A DNA stretch of 64,000 bases from Typhlomys cinereus (GCA_023101885.1 JALPQD010000408.1:859019-923018), one strand, 5' to 3'. Shown: positions 34,690 through 47,173, counted from the stretch's first letter. Translations and numbers: made by a program. Notes: generated by a model from the sequence alone, not told the origin.

Positions 34690-35100
34690 AATTGTTGCAG
34701 TCCACCTGCATGGTTGCTGATAAATGACCATCACACAGCTTAAGGGAACAAGGAATTTACTTTCTTAGGACAGTCTGGCTTGATGGGAGAGCACGCACCA
34801 ACACCAGGGCCGAGGGAAACTGGCCACACCATGACTGCATAAACGGCTGAGAGATGAACAATCCTTACTTGCCAGACCAGCATGTCTGGCCAAGTGAACA
34901 GAAGGATGCCCATTCTCTCAGCCAACTCTCTGTGATTTATCCAGGGCCTAATCCCACCCACCATGGGCTGGATCTTCCCCATCAGCTAGACAATCTCCTT
35001 CAGGCTTGCTCTGGGCTTAACTCAACCATCAACTCTCTACAACTGTGCCCAGAACTCAAACCCTCAACGGTCAAGTTGACACCTGTGCTTAACTATGACA
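34690..35100 (+). mobile_element. ~400-bp interspersed repeat, family B copy 2
   Basis: It matches family B copies at 21530 and 55290 throughout: cttgccagaccagcatgtct, cccacccaccatgggctgga, tcaagttgacacctgtgctt. Non-coding. Confidence 0.7.
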
Positions 35101-35149
35101 CTAATATTTTTCCTATGGCATGTAATGGTTATAAATAAACATGTAAAAA

Positions 35150-35425
35150 TTTGTGTGTGTGGTATGCTTATGGTATATGCATGAACATCAGGAGTCTTCC
35201 TCAATCATTTTCCACTCTATTGAGGCAAAGCCTCTCAACTGAACGTAGAACTCACCAACCAGCTCGTCTAGCTAACTTGCTTGCCTTGGGGATTCCTGTC
35301 TCTGGATGGGATTACTCTACTTGTAGCTTCAACATGTGTTCAGGTTTTACCTGAGTTTTGAAGAATCTGAACACTGACTGTGCTTGCAGGACAAGTGCTG
35401 CATCAATTAAGCCATTTCCCTAGCC
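35150..35425 (-). mobile_element. B3/B4-like SINE, minus orientation
   Basis: The plus strand ends gcatcaattaagccatttcc then ctagccc, the reverse of a tRNA-SINE head, after a diverged body. Confidence 0.6.
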
Positions 35426-35644
35426 CGTAAATATTGCTTTATTGAAGGAGGTGGAGCTTCAAGGTTATTTGATTATGGCAAGAGAGGTGGCCCAGAGCAG
35501 TCTCTCTCAGTCCTTCCTCCCCTCTCCCCCCAGGCTTTTCCGGTGTAGACCCCATTTGGGGCCCCTTTCCTGCTCTCCGACTTGAACTCCAGGCTAGTCT
35601 CTGGATTACTAGTACTATGAACAAAAGATATATTGATTGGTTGG

Positions 35645-35785
35645 TTGATTGAGATAGGGCCTCATGTACCCCAAAATAGCCTTGAACTCATAAGGTGCCA
35701 TAGCCAAGGATGATCTTGACTCCCGATCCTCCTGCCTCTACTCCTCGAGTGTTACCGTTACAGAGATTTACCACCACTGCCGTCT
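35645..35785 (-). mobile_element. B1-like SINE, minus orientation
   Basis: gagatagggcctcatgtacc, agccttgaactcataaggtg and gatcctcctgcctctactcc are the reverse of B1. Confidence 0.75.
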
Positions 35786-35789
35786 AAAT

Positions 35790-36400
35790 ACTTATTTTAA
35801 AATCAACACAGTTTGGAGTGTTCAAGCTATCACCTGAATCCTAGCCACAAGACATGATCCCTGCCTGTTGGGAAAATCACCTGATGCCTTCCTTTCCAGG
35901 AAGGGGAATAAGTACAGGACTCGGCCCCTCTCTCACCTCCATGAGTCCTGTGCTATGTGGGGCATCAAATGAAGGTACTGGGTTCCCCTCTGTCCTTCGC
36001 AGCCTCAGACAAACTCTCCTACCACCCTCAGTGTCAACACACAGGAACTTCCAGACTTTCAAGTAGGAGACCCTTTTGAGTGTAAATTGAATTTCTGAAA
36101 AACTTGGAGTCCCTGTAAAGCAGACTACAGCATTCTCAGCACCCATTATGAAGACCCATATCGAATTTGATAACCTCCTACAAACTCTGTCCTCAAACTC
36201 TGACCTGTCACTGGTCTTGGTTCAAGGACTAGAAACAATTGGGTGGGGAATAGTCATTTGGTTGACGCCTCATGACCAATTTATAAACAAAATAACAACG
36301 TGGCAAATCTATAAGCAGATGTACTAACTATTCAGAAGTAAGTCCTTCTGGATACAGCTTACTTATTTTTCATCTACTATTGGCCTTCACCTTCCTGCTA
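35790..36400. other. intergenic, nothing recognised
   Basis: Unique sequence. Open frames on both strands near 35854-36146 overlap each other and show no domain. Confidence 0.5.
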
Positions 36401-36401
36401 C

Positions 36402-36593
36402 ACACACACACACACACACACCAGCTCTTTGTGTGTTAACCAGTGAGTGGTTATACAAAGCACTTGTGCACGCACATCTTTCATGTGAGTCAGGGGCTGG
36501 TTATATAAAATACTTGCAGCTCCCCAAACATGCCAGTATCCTACGGAGCTCTGGAATTTGGCAAATGCTACAGTGCACCTGCTGAGTTCTTCT

Positions 36594-36622
<29 letters not shown>
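36402..36622. repeat. (CA)n and (GT)n pair 170 bp apart
   Basis: A CA run at 36402-36421 and a GT run at 36594-36622 stand in opposite sense, so the strands could pair as an inverted repeat. The segment between is unique. Confidence 0.85.
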
Positions 36623-36624
<2 letters not shown>

Positions 36625-36813
36625 CCAGGTGGCAACACAAACTTAGACTGGTTCTATTAGTTTTATTAGTTCTCTGCCTTAGTTAAGAGTGCCTCTGCTA
36701 ACCAAATCCTTGCCTGCAGAATGGAATCAACATTTGCCCTGTCAAACAAGGTGATATGTGTGCTCATTTTTTATCACTGCTGTAACACTTAGGATAATTA
36801 AAATATAAAATGA

Positions 36814-37085
36814 GGGCTGGAGAGATCGCGCAGGGGTTAAGACTCTGTCTCGAAAGCAGAAGGTCCTGAGTTCGGATCCCAGGTCCCACATAAAAACACC
36901 AGGCAGAAACGGTGGTCGCCTGCATTTCCGGCCCTGGTGATGGAGCCTGGGAAATCCCAGCTTGAAGCAAGAAGGAGGTAGAAGTAGTCCAGGATGATTC
37001 CCAAAGACCCCTTGGTCTTCCACGTGACACACTCCCATACACACATATACACACACACAAAACAAATAAATAAAATACTAAAAAA
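36814..37085 (+). mobile_element. B2-superfamily tRNA-SINE
   Basis: The full-length head gggctggagagatcgcgcag and family body are present. The near-duplication atataaaat occurs on both sides (about 36803 and 37090). Confidence 0.9.
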
Positions 37086-37788
37086 AAGATATAAAATAAA
37101 AAGACTGATTTTGGCTCTGCGGCTCGGGCCCCTGAGCAGACTGACACCTGCTTTTAGGCCTCCAGGGCCGGGCAGCTCGTGGAGGCAGGAATGTGCTGCA
37201 CAGTAAAATTTCTGCACTTGTAACAGAGAAGAAAAGGAAGGAAGAGGAAGATGAAGATACTAGGGTTCTATAGTCCCTTCCACCTCTTCAAACTTCTACC
37301 ACTTCCTAATAGCAATAGCAACGTTCTAGATGCAAACTGAAGTGTGTGACAGCGTATTTTTATGGAAATATAAGTGCAGTTAGAAATAGTGTCTGAACTC
37401 ATCTAGCTTCATCCTTTGACAGCTTCAAAGTTTTCATTGTCTCCCCGGGGTGCTCAGGACTAAGGGCAACCCCTTAAGCTGGCTGTTGAGGACCTTGACC
37501 TGTGGTTCCAGACACTGGGATCCACTTCCCCACTCTACTGCCTCGGCCCTAGATTTTCCAGTCTCATCATTCTCTTCAGTAGCCAAACTTTTAGTCTCAT
37601 CAGCCAGACTTTTAGGTTCATTGCATTGGCCTTATATTAGCATGGTGTCCATGCCATAGTACTGTCACTGTGCTGGCACTAGGTCCTCTGAAGTGAGCAA
37701 CAGTCAGACCCCAGCAGACTAGACCACATAGTGCCTGGCAGCTGTGTTAGTTGTACTGTACAGTAGTAGTACTATGAATGAGAACTGC

Positions 37789-38085
37789 TGGCTGGAGAGA
37801 TGGCTCAGAGGTTAAGACTCTGTCTCTCAAGCAGAAGGTCCTGAGTTCAGATCCCAGGTCCCGCATTAAAAAGAAAAAGAAAAAGAAAAAGAAAAAACCT
37901 TCAGGCTGAAACAGTAGAGACCTGAACTTCTGGCCCTGGTGGGCAGAGCCTGGGAAATCCCAGAGCACAACAAGAAGGAGATAGACAATCCAGGATGATT
38001 ACTGAAGTTACCCTTGGTCCTCCATAGGGAGGACCCTCTGATACACAGAAAGAGAAAGAGGAAGAAGAAGAGAAAAGAAATGTTT
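37789..38085 (+). mobile_element. B2-superfamily tRNA-SINE with internal (AAAAAG)n
   Basis: The head tggctggagagatggctcag is followed by ggtcccgcattaaaaag and an AAAAAG-type simple repeat (37867-37897), before the body resumes with ctggccctggtgggcagagc. The simple repeat interrupts the element after its tRNA part, the same point at which the head-only copy at 47014 ends. Confidence 0.88.
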
Positions 38086-38089
38086 TGGA

Positions 38090-39290
38090 ATCAGCTAGAA
38101 TTTACCAAGTGTATTGAATTATAGGAGCAAAGCAAATGGTCCTACATCAAGAACAAAACTCCTGGGTTTTTCCGGATACCTTACAAAAGTGAATGCATAG
38201 TAAAAGACTATTGTGAGACATATAAGGGCAGCATGCAGTGGTTAGTGGAGGCTGTATGCGATTGGCAAGGTTGATTGACTGATTACAACTGCTGTGATTG
38301 CTGAGAGTTGGACTGTTGCAGACCCAGAGCCAGATTATCTGTGCTATCTTAATTGTTATTTACAGCCTTTGTATCTGACTTCATATCCATTCTTGTGATT
38401 ATGAGGTTAAAGCCTTTTGGAATGTACAAATAAACCCCTAGCCTTCACCAACACAAAGGTTAAAAATGTCTTAAGATAACATCTGAGGTCCTCGACAGAG
38501 ATTTTTCCACTTTGCTGCCTTATACTTTCCACCTGCCTACCTTATACTCCCACCAATGTACTTAATTGTATTTTTTGAGGATTAAGGTAGAGTTTATTTG
38601 AGGAGCAAATGAATGGAACTCATGAACTCCAAACATGGAGTGTCATGAAAGACTAGGGCACCCTGGAGAACTCATGGACTCCAGGCATGAAATCCAGGAG
38701 GGGCAGGGAGTGGAAATGACCCATGGACTCCACATGTGAAGTGCCTTGCCAGAGATCCACCCGCCTTTGCACCCCCAGCACTGGGATTACAACCACATCT
38801 GTTCTGGGGAGAAACTCAAGTCCTCATACCTGCAAAGCAAGCACTTTACCAACTGACCCATCTTCCCAGATCCTACCAATGTATTTTTTAGAGTGTCTTG
38901 ATTTATGACCTTCTTTGTTCTTTTACTATAAAACCTTCATGAAGCTGTTAACACATTGGAACATGGTAAGGTAACAGGAGGTAACCTGTTAGGAACATTG
39001 AGGTAACCTGCATCTGTGTTCCTTGGACGACAGTCACTTAGATTTGGCTTGAAACAAACCATGTCTCATTTCCTTTGAGGCAAGAGCTGTGTTTTTGTGC
39101 AACACCTTGTGAAAGAACATTAGGGCTGCACAAGAGACAGGGGATGTGGATGTCTTTTGGTCTCTCTCCTTGGAAAGGCACTAGTACTCACCTGTGGGAC
39201 TCCACCCTGAAAACCTTATCAATCCTACATTGCATTTCAATACCTGAACTCTTGGGAGTGACTCATTCCAAACAGTAACAGAAACATAAT
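38090..39290. other. intergenic with tandem gaactcatggactcc units
   Basis: The units at 38606-38745 repeat a motif like gaactcatggactccacatg three times with divergence. A related single unit lies at 22226. The rest is unique. Confidence 0.5.
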
Positions 39291-39294
39291 ACAG

Positions 39295-39543
39295 AGTTCT
39301 TACCTAGCAGGCAACTGAATCCCTGCACCTGATCCCAGCACCAGATAAACCACACATGGTGGTATACACCTGCAATCCCCGCACTCCAGTGGTAGAGAGA
39401 AGGATAAGAAGTCCAAGTCATCCTTAGCTACACAGAAAGTTAGAGGCCAGCCTGAACTCTATCTCAAACAGCAATAATACAGGTTGCACATTTAAAATGC
39501 TAAAAAAGTAGATCTCACAGTACTAAGTGTTCCTACATAGCAT

Positions 39544-39587
<44 letters not shown>

Positions 39588-39605
39588 GCATGCACGCACA
39601 CGCAA
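39295..39605 (+). mobile_element. ID/B1-like SINE followed by (CA)n
   Basis: The B1-like body (cacacatggtggtatacacc, gaggccagcctgaactctat) spans 39340-39480. A CA array with cgcgcatg lies at 39544-39603. Confidence 0.7.
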
Positions 39606-39609
39606 AAGG

Positions 39610-40890
39610 ATATACACACACACAAAAAGCTTTTGGAAATATTGGTTTGTCATCTTGATTGTGATGATAATATAGTACTCAAACTTATCAAATTATATAT
39701 TTTATATGCATGATTCCTAGCACTTAGGAGTATGAGGTAAATTCAAATTCATTCCTGGGCAATATCGACAGATTTTATCCAAAGCAACAAAAAATGTGTA
39801 CATTAAATATGTACAGTTTTGATATGAGTTATTACCTCAACAAAACTATAAAAATCTAACATTATAGACAAGAGAAAAAAGACTTCATAAAGTCTAATAT
39901 GAGCATCATATAAAAAATTATTAGGGCTCACTCAGAGAAATAGAGCTATACCTTTAATATCCACCCCAAAACGTGTGTTTTATTTATAGCCTAAGAAACC
40001 CACACTTATCCAGCCCATCTAACAAGAACTCTAAGTAGATCAGATATTTAACAAATTACTGGTTAACTAGCAAATTCCCTGCAAGGGAAACTCGCAGCAG
40101 GGTTGTAGCTGTGTTTATGTCAGAGCTAATAACAGACAAGCGTTGGGTCTGTTTCTTCTCTGTGTCCTTCCCATGAACTCAAGGTCAGTTTTTCACTTCA
40201 TAACTCAAGTCACATGAACATGAGTTCTTCTTAGAGTATATAAACACCAGACTGGTTCTGTGAGTACCACAGAGGGGTTTGGAACTGACAAAGTTCTCTG
40301 TATGATCAGGAAGCTCCCATCCTGAGTTTGGTTTTCCAACAGCTTTACCACCACCACCCTTTCACCTGATGACCTAAGTAGGGCAAATCAAACCTAACCA
40401 GACCTTGGCTGGACTTACTGATCAGTTCAGAGAATGCTCTCTATTCTTTGACATGGTACTATTCCCAAGTTCGTTAAAAAAAAGTCTATATAAATACGTT
40501 CATATTTATGTTTCCTCAATAATAAATATGTTTCCTTAAATCAGAGCTCATTAAAAGATAAAAGCCAAGGAGGACAAGCATGCGCCTCTTGCCACCTCAT
40601 CATTCTGACAGCAAGCACAGCCACAACCCAAAATGAGCTTCCCTAAGTAAAAGAAAACAGTGAGTGGATTTGGTAAACATTTTGCAGAGGCTGTTTACTG
40701 TCCTTTCTTTCATTTATGCTAAAAACGATAAAATCAGTGATGGGATGGATGGGCAGGTGGCTTTTCTGGTTGTGACTCCCTGCATTGCACGCATAATGTG
40801 AATGCTTACTAAATGTTAGGTGAGTAATAATGAGGAAAGGAAAGCCTACCTGGAAATTCACAAGATTCAGCTAAGAACTGTTTTCTAGTT
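39610..40890. other. intergenic, AT-rich unique sequence
   Basis: No gene or clear repeat is recognised, apart from a short B1-like remnant near 39715-39785. Confidence 0.5.
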
Positions 40891-40892
40891 GT

Positions 40893-40910
40893 GTGTGCGT
40901 GCGCGCGCGC

Positions 40911-40941
<31 letters not shown>
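40893..40941. repeat. (GT)n with central (GC)n, Z-DNA-prone
   Basis: gtgtgcgtgcgcgcgcgcgc followed by gtgtgtgt is a perfect purine-pyrimidine alternation with a pure GC core. Confidence 0.95.
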
Positions 40942-41144
40942 ATGTGTGCATCTCACCAAACACTTTAGGACTTACCTGTGATATACATCTCCAAATTAGA
41001 CCTTACAAATTAGTCTCATTAACATTTCCCTGATATCAAATCATAATAGCAATCTGTCTGAAACAGGAAAGTATGTAAATCAATTAATTGTGGTACTCCT
41101 AAAGCCAGCTCAAAGAAGAACATGAATTCTCCCATCTAGAACAG

Positions 41145-41251
<107 letters not shown>

Positions 41252-42294
41252 TGCTGGAAACAACACAACACAGGCACATTTAGGCAAGCACTCATGATAG
41301 GATTAACATTCTTATATGAACAAACAGGAGAGGACTTGCTTTTTCTGTTCTCTGTCAAAGAAAAAGAAAATCTATAAACCAAAAGGTGGACCCTTGTCAA
41401 GAACCCAATGAGACTTGTACTCCATCTTGGACTTTGAACCCCAGAAGTGTACATAATAAATGTTTCTTGTTTAAGCCATTTGGTCTATGGTAATCTGTTG
41501 ACTTACTAAAATGGGATGTGTAAGATAAATTTTGCAATGGAGAACACTCTTTTCTTCTGAAAAAGGAGAGGACACAAGAAGGATAAAGGAACAATGTGGA
41601 GAGGAAGAAAAGGGAAAATAATAATGCCAGGAAAATGTGGGAGATTGATTGTATGTGACAGTTCCCTAGGTTAGGAGCTGGAGCTGACACCGAAACATTT
41701 CCACAAAAGACGGTCAGCAGGGTAGAAATAGGGCTGCTCAGTCACTGACAGGCTGGGTGACCCTGTAGCACAGTGACTCCAGGTGACTTCTAGGTTTCCT
41801 TTCACTAAGAAGTTAGAGTTCATTAATACCATCCATGCTGTCCAGCTCGCTCGCTCTCTTTCAGGTTTCTCAAAGTCCTGAGACTCTGAGCTGTGGTAGG
41901 ACAGGGCTGCTCATATGAATTCCCCTGAATGTGGATCATTTAAATCCACATGTCCTGGTTATAATGGGAAGACCCCTGTGCCTCAGCAGGACCTGTGACT
42001 CCCCAGGTGTTTGGGAGTGTGGGTCCTTTGATTGTGTGAGCCCTTGGGGTGCTCTGCAGAGCCGTAGAGGTGTGGGCTCAGAAGTTGTGTCCATTCCCCC
42101 ATACTGTCAGTTTCCCAAGTGGTTTTCAATCTTCCAGATGTGTCCCCAGCTTGCCCCAGACCTTTATCCTGTGTGACATGCCAAACTCCAACGTGGCAGA
42201 GACCTTGTCTGAGCAGAAAGCGAAAGCAATGACCTTCCTCTCCAGAGCGCAGAGCTGCCCAGCAGAGAGCCAAGCCACTGGCAGAGTGGGCTGA

Positions 42295-42400
42295 GCAGCT
42301 GCAACCACGCCTCTAAGGAGGCGGAGGCAGGAGGCTCAGCTACCACCATTTCCGGGCCAGCCTGGGCTGAAGAGCTAGATCCTGTCTCAAAAACAAAACA
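42295..42400 (+). mobile_element. B1-like SINE
   Basis: caaccacgcctctaaggagg, gccagcctgggctgaagagc and gatcctgtctcaaaaacaaa give the right half and tail of a B1. Confidence 0.75.
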
Positions 42401-42419
42401 AAACAAAAACAATGAAATA

Positions 42420-43480
42420 ATAAAAACAAAGCCCCTTAACAATTTTTTTTCATTTTGCCTATGAAAGGGATGTGGGTCTAAATGATCCATTTGGAGAAAA
42501 TTACTTGACTCAGCCCATTATTTCCCTCTTTTCCCCTATGGTTCAAAATCAGATCAAAACCGTCCTCTAGACAGTCTTGCTAAATGGTCTGTTCACCAAG
42601 AAACGTAAGTGCCGCTCCCCCCCTAAAAAAAAAAAAAGAAATGTAGGTCCCATTACCTAAGACCAGTGTGTGACGAATAAGTGAATGAGTAGATGTGACT
42701 TCACACAGTTTTAGTGATGTTATTTCAATTGTTAACATTATCAATACTCAACCTACCTTGGCACATCTCTTGAACCCAAGGGGAGTGTTGATGTTACATC
42801 TTTAGGATTTGTTTTAACATCACTAAACACAATAATTTGTGCATGAATAGCTATCTAATAATACTTGCTGGACTGAGAAGTTATTGTAGAATCTTGTAAA
42901 GGTTTCTTTCCAGATTCAGCTTGTTTATCCTCTGACCTTAAACACCACCCTCCAGGGAAAACATTCATCTCCAGAAAAATCCAGAACAGTTCAGAGAAAA
43001 TAGCAAGACCAGATAGGGTAACTGAATGTCACAAAGGCCCCCTGGAAAGCCTTTTGGGTAACATGAAATGCTAAGAATTCTTCCAAAGCAGAAAAGTCCT
43101 GAGGCCAAATAACTACTTTGTACCATAAGTTAAATCATGTGGTGCTGTTAATTAGAAGGTAATTTTGACTTAAGTAGTTAGACATGGCAAAGTCAGTAAG
43201 CCACAGTGGAATTCATCTTAACAGACTATTTCTCTAACATTGTCCAGGGACTCAGTTAACAAGGGGAGATCATGCACTTGGAAAGGCTTTCTTGTCAATA
43301 CAAAGGCTGTGTTAAGTCAAATGCATGGCCCTGAGGGTTTCACAGAATCACTTGATGGACTGATTTTTTATGTGTTGTCTTTGCTGGATGCCTAAAATTT
43401 ATCTTGGCCAGAGTTCAACATTTCTGGCTTCTGAACAAATCAGATCTGCTTGTCATAATGTAATTAATTTGGTCTGAGGA
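42420..43480. other. intergenic, unique sequence
   Basis: No gene signature. Two tcaccaa/aaggggag-type stretches are ordinary AT-rich DNA. Confidence 0.5.
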
Positions 43481-43622
43481 TTTGTTTCAGTGATAGAATT
43501 CTTGCAGAGCAAGCATGAGGCTACAGATTCAATCCTAAGTAACACCAAAAATCCGATTAAACAATATAGTTCTTCATATTAATCAATTATAGACATATGT
43601 GCAGTACTCAACTTAAAATATA

Positions 43623-43900
43623 GGGCTGGAGAGATGGCTCAGGGGTTAAGAAAATCAGATCCCAGATCACACATAAAATGTCAGGTGGAAATAGCGGCAG
43701 CCTGCACTTCCAGCTATGGAAGGCAGAGAGAGCCTGGGAAATCTCAGAGCAAAGCAAAAAGGAAATAGAAGCAATCCAGGATGATTCCCAAAGTCAACCT
43801 TAGGCCTCTACAGGGTCATACAGTGCCCTTTATATGCACTCAGGTGCACACACATACACATTCACACATAAGCACACAAAATATTTATATAAAATAAATA
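43623..43900 (+). mobile_element. B2-superfamily tRNA-SINE, internal deletion
   Basis: After gggctggagagatggctcag and gggttaag the copy jumps to aaaatcagatcccagatcac, so about 25 bp of the head is missing. The body and tail (tccaggatgattcccaaagt) are intact. Confidence 0.88.
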
Positions 43901-44009
43901 TGTATATACATATGCTCATAGTATATATATTGACATCCACATGCTACACTTGTTTAATTTTTGTGACAGTTTGGTCATAGTGATGCATACTGAAATAATA
44001 GGAAGGCCT

Positions 44010-44155
44010 AAAATTCTAGGTCAGCCTGGAACACATTCTGTACCCCAAGTTGGCCTAGAATTGTAGGTCAATCTGGAATACACTCTGTAACCCAGGTTGG
44101 CCTAGAACACATGGCAATCTTCCTGCCTTAGTTTCTCAAGTTTTGGGATTACAGT
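44010..44155 (-). mobile_element. B1-like SINE with 47-bp internal tandem duplication
   Basis: Two adjacent copies of aggtcagcctggaacacatt ... ttggcctagaa occur (about 44018-44064 and 44065-44111). The third part reads cttcctgccttagtttctca. It is a reversed B1 with a duplicated segment. Confidence 0.65.
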
Positions 44156-44923
44156 TGAGAACTACCTTGTGGGCTTTTTTCATGTTGTCAGCGAACATAC
44201 CTAAAGTAGTCTTCTGTATCTACATATCAAACTCTTGTTTGAATTGAGTACATTGGGACTTAGATGGACTTTGAAAAACCTTCTGATTTGGACTCGAGAA
44301 AGTAGTAATCATAGATTAGAGGAGGGCTAGTAGGTATAACATTCAACCCAGTTTTGAAAGCATGCAAAGCAGAAAGTGATGTCAAAGAGCCTGGCTGGAC
44401 CTTTCCATTCTAAGGACAACAGGACTCTTAGATCCACCCAAACACATCTTGAGCCTAAATTGTACTTGAGACCACCAAGAGCAAGAGAACAGCATCCTTA
44501 GAGGCTTGTGAGTTACAGCAATAACTCATCCCATTTCTTGGGTGACTAAAGATAACACAATTCTGATAATAGCATCTTTGGGTCATGTTAGACCCTTTGG
44601 AGCTCATTCACTTCTCTGAATAGCCTACTCCTGTCCTTTACTGATGACCACAAAACCCTGTTTTCAATCATCATCTCTTCAAACCCTGTACCAGTCAGAG
44701 CTCCAGTGCCACCTAGAACCCATCCTCTCCCTCACCTCCACCATCAAGTATGCGCATGTCTTCCTCTTTAGCACATCCCTGTCCTACTTGTCCCTGGGTT
44801 AGGCCACCATTTTCTTCTACTAGCCCTCCTCTAATCTATGATTACTACTTTCGCGAGTCCAAATCAGAAGGTTTTTCAAAGTCCATCTAAGTCCCAGAAC
44901 CCACATAAGAATGATGAGCACCA

Positions 44924-45490
44924 GGCTGGAGAGATGGCTCAGAGGTTAAGACTCTGTCTCATGGGCTGGAGAGGTGGCTTAGGGGTTAAGCCTCTGCCTT
45001 ACAGGCGGAAGGTTCTGAGTTCGGATCCCAGATCCCACGTATAGACGCCAGGCAGAAGCTGGGGTGGCCTGTGCTTCTGGTCCTGGTAGGGCGGAGCCTG
45101 TGAATCCCAGGGCAGAGTAAACAAGGAGGTGGAGGCGTCCATGGTGGTTCCAGGATTCGCCCGTGGTTCCACACACACACACATTCATAATTGAATAAAT
45201 AAATAAATAATTAAAAAAAAAAAAAAGACTCTGTCTCACAAGCAGAAAGTCCTGAGTTCAGATCCCAGGTCCCATGTAAAAATGCCAGATGGAAACAGCA
45301 TCAGGCCTGCACTGCTGGCCCTGGTGGGCAGAGCCTGGGAAATCCCAGAGCAAGAAGGAGGTAGAAGCAATCCAGGATGATTCCTGAAGTCACCACCCTT
45401 GGTCCTCCACAGGGACACATGTGCCCTCCGACACACACACACACACACACAAATAAAATAATAAAATAAATACATAAAGTATTTAAATAA
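44924..45490 (+). mobile_element. B2-superfamily tRNA-SINE split by a younger SINE
   Basis: The head (ggctggagagatggctcaga) lies at 44924-44961 and the rest at 45225-45490. Near-duplications aagaatgatgagcac and aagaatgacaggcac flank the whole composite. The younger SINE at 44962-45224 sits inside the tRNA part. Confidence 0.92.
44962..45224 (+). mobile_element. young tRNA-SINE nested in an older copy
   Basis: A complete GC-rich-subfamily copy has an A tail. The 14-bp duplication aagactctgtctca lies at 44948-44961 and 45225-45238. The duplication is part of the older SINE, which gives the order of insertion directly. Confidence 0.95.
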
Positions 45491-45494
45491 AGAA

Positions 45495-45708
45495 TGACAG
45501 GCACAGTGGTGTGTGCTTGTAATTCCAACACTAGGGAGACCAAGATAGGAAGATCTCTGAGGTTCACTAGCCAATCAGTCCAAAGTAACTGGTGAGTTCC
45601 AAAACCGTGAGAGACCTTGTCTCAGAAGAGGTGGACAGCATTTCTGAAGATGACGCCTCAGGTGGTCTTCTGGCCTCGACATGCACCTATATGTGTGCAA
45701 GTACACAC

Positions 45709-45745
<37 letters not shown>
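45495..45745 (+). mobile_element. B4-like SINE followed by (GA)n
   Basis: ggcacagtggtgtgtgcttg, taattccaacactagggaga and cctcgacatgcacctatatg indicate a B1/B4-like copy. A GA run lies at 45714-45742. Confidence 0.6.
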
Positions 45746-45789
45746 TAACTTCCATCCCATCTGCAAAGTCTTCTCTTGAACTGTGAGTT

Positions 45790-46680
45790 AACAATCACAA
45801 TATCCAAGAATTAGTATCTGGACATCCTTTGGAGGCTATTACCAACTCTCATGGTATCACAGAAAATCTTTTTTTTACACACACATTCATTACCAACAGT
45901 TTGTTACCAAGAGTAACAAACAAGTCATTGCTCAGAGTTCTCAGCATTAAGTTTTTGCCTAGTATTGGGTGTGGCCAGCATGTGAAAGTGAAAGGTCAGG
46001 CTTACAAATAGCTCAAGTTAACTTGAACAAACATCTTCCGCTATCATCTCTCTAATTAATAAACAAGGCCTTGAGAGTTCAACTATCCCGTGGTTGTTAT
46101 GAGACAAAAAAAATAGACACGTTACAATTACCTACCTAATTTGATCAATTTAGAGGTCAGTTGCCCTGACTTAATATAGTACTCACCCTGAATTTCCTTT
46201 TGTTCTGACTAGACCTATCTGGCTCTGAAGCAATCACTTTCCATGTTTCTGATTAGACATTCAAGGCTAACACACTGATAGCATACTTAGTCTTCTTTAT
46301 AGCCTTGTTTTATAGCTTACAGGCATCAGGAAAAGAAATTCAATGCAACCCTGAGATTACCCAACAGTCTAGGTTTCATTTTATTCTCATAGTTTTTATT
46401 CTTGCTTCAAATCAAGTTAAATATTTAGAATGTAAAATTTGAGATAACATTCCAATTTTGAGGCATCCACTTAGATAAACTTTTCAAAAAGCATATATTC
46501 TTTCAAACAGAGTATATAATTAGTCAGTCAGTGCATTTTCATTCATTTTATTGATGTGTTATCTATTATAGTAGGCACACTGCATGTAACAGTGAATACA
46601 CTGAAATCCTTTTCTCCCAACTGGATTTTGCCTGTGCTTAGGAAGGAGTAGGTTATAAACAAATATACAAATAAATATTG
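45790..46680. other. intergenic, AT-rich unique sequence
   Basis: No gene, RNA or clear repeat is recognised. Confidence 0.5.
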
Positions 46681-46685
46681 CCAGA

Positions 46686-46980
46686 TGTCTGGAGAGATGG
46701 TTCAGAGTTAAAGCCTTTTGCTCAAAAACAAAAGTTCTTGAGTTCAGATCTTAGACCATGTAAAAACACCCGACAGAAAATGGTGACAATACTTCTGGAC
46801 CTGGAAGGCAGCACCTAGGAAACCCTAAGCAAAACAATAAGGAGATAGAGAAATCCAGGGTAATTCCTGAAGTCACCCTTGGACCTCCACAGTTACACAC
46901 AGTGCCCTCTGATACACACAGCCACACACAACATACACATATGCAAGCATACACACACACATCCCACACACAAAAAACAT
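46686..46980 (+). mobile_element. B2-superfamily tRNA-SINE
   Basis: The head tgtctggagagatggttcag, the body (ggtaattcctgaagtcaccc) and gtgccctctgatacacacag are present. It is diverged. Confidence 0.88.
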
Positions 46981-47013
46981 ATTGCCATGTGAGACGTAAA
47001 GAAAGGCAAAGTT

Positions 47014-47114
47014 GGGCTGGAGAGATGGCTCAGGGGTTGTGACTCTGTCTCACAAGCAGAAGGTTCTGAGTTCGGATCCCAGGTCCCACGTTAAAAAAAA
47101 AAAAAAAAAAAAAA
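47014..47114 (+). mobile_element. head-only tRNA-SINE with A tail
   Basis: Only the tRNA-derived part is present, from gggctggagagatggctcag to ggatcccaggtcccacgtt. It passes straight into a ~20-nt A run. The 13-bp duplication gaaaggcaaagtt flanks it at 47001-47013 and 47115-47127. It is a complete retroposition event of a short RNA, not a later deletion. Confidence 0.93.
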
Positions 47115-47170
47115 GAAAGGCAAAGTTAGATTTGTGGTGAGATACCTGTGGGAGCCCAGAAGTTCAAAAT

Positions 47171-47173
<3 letters not shown>

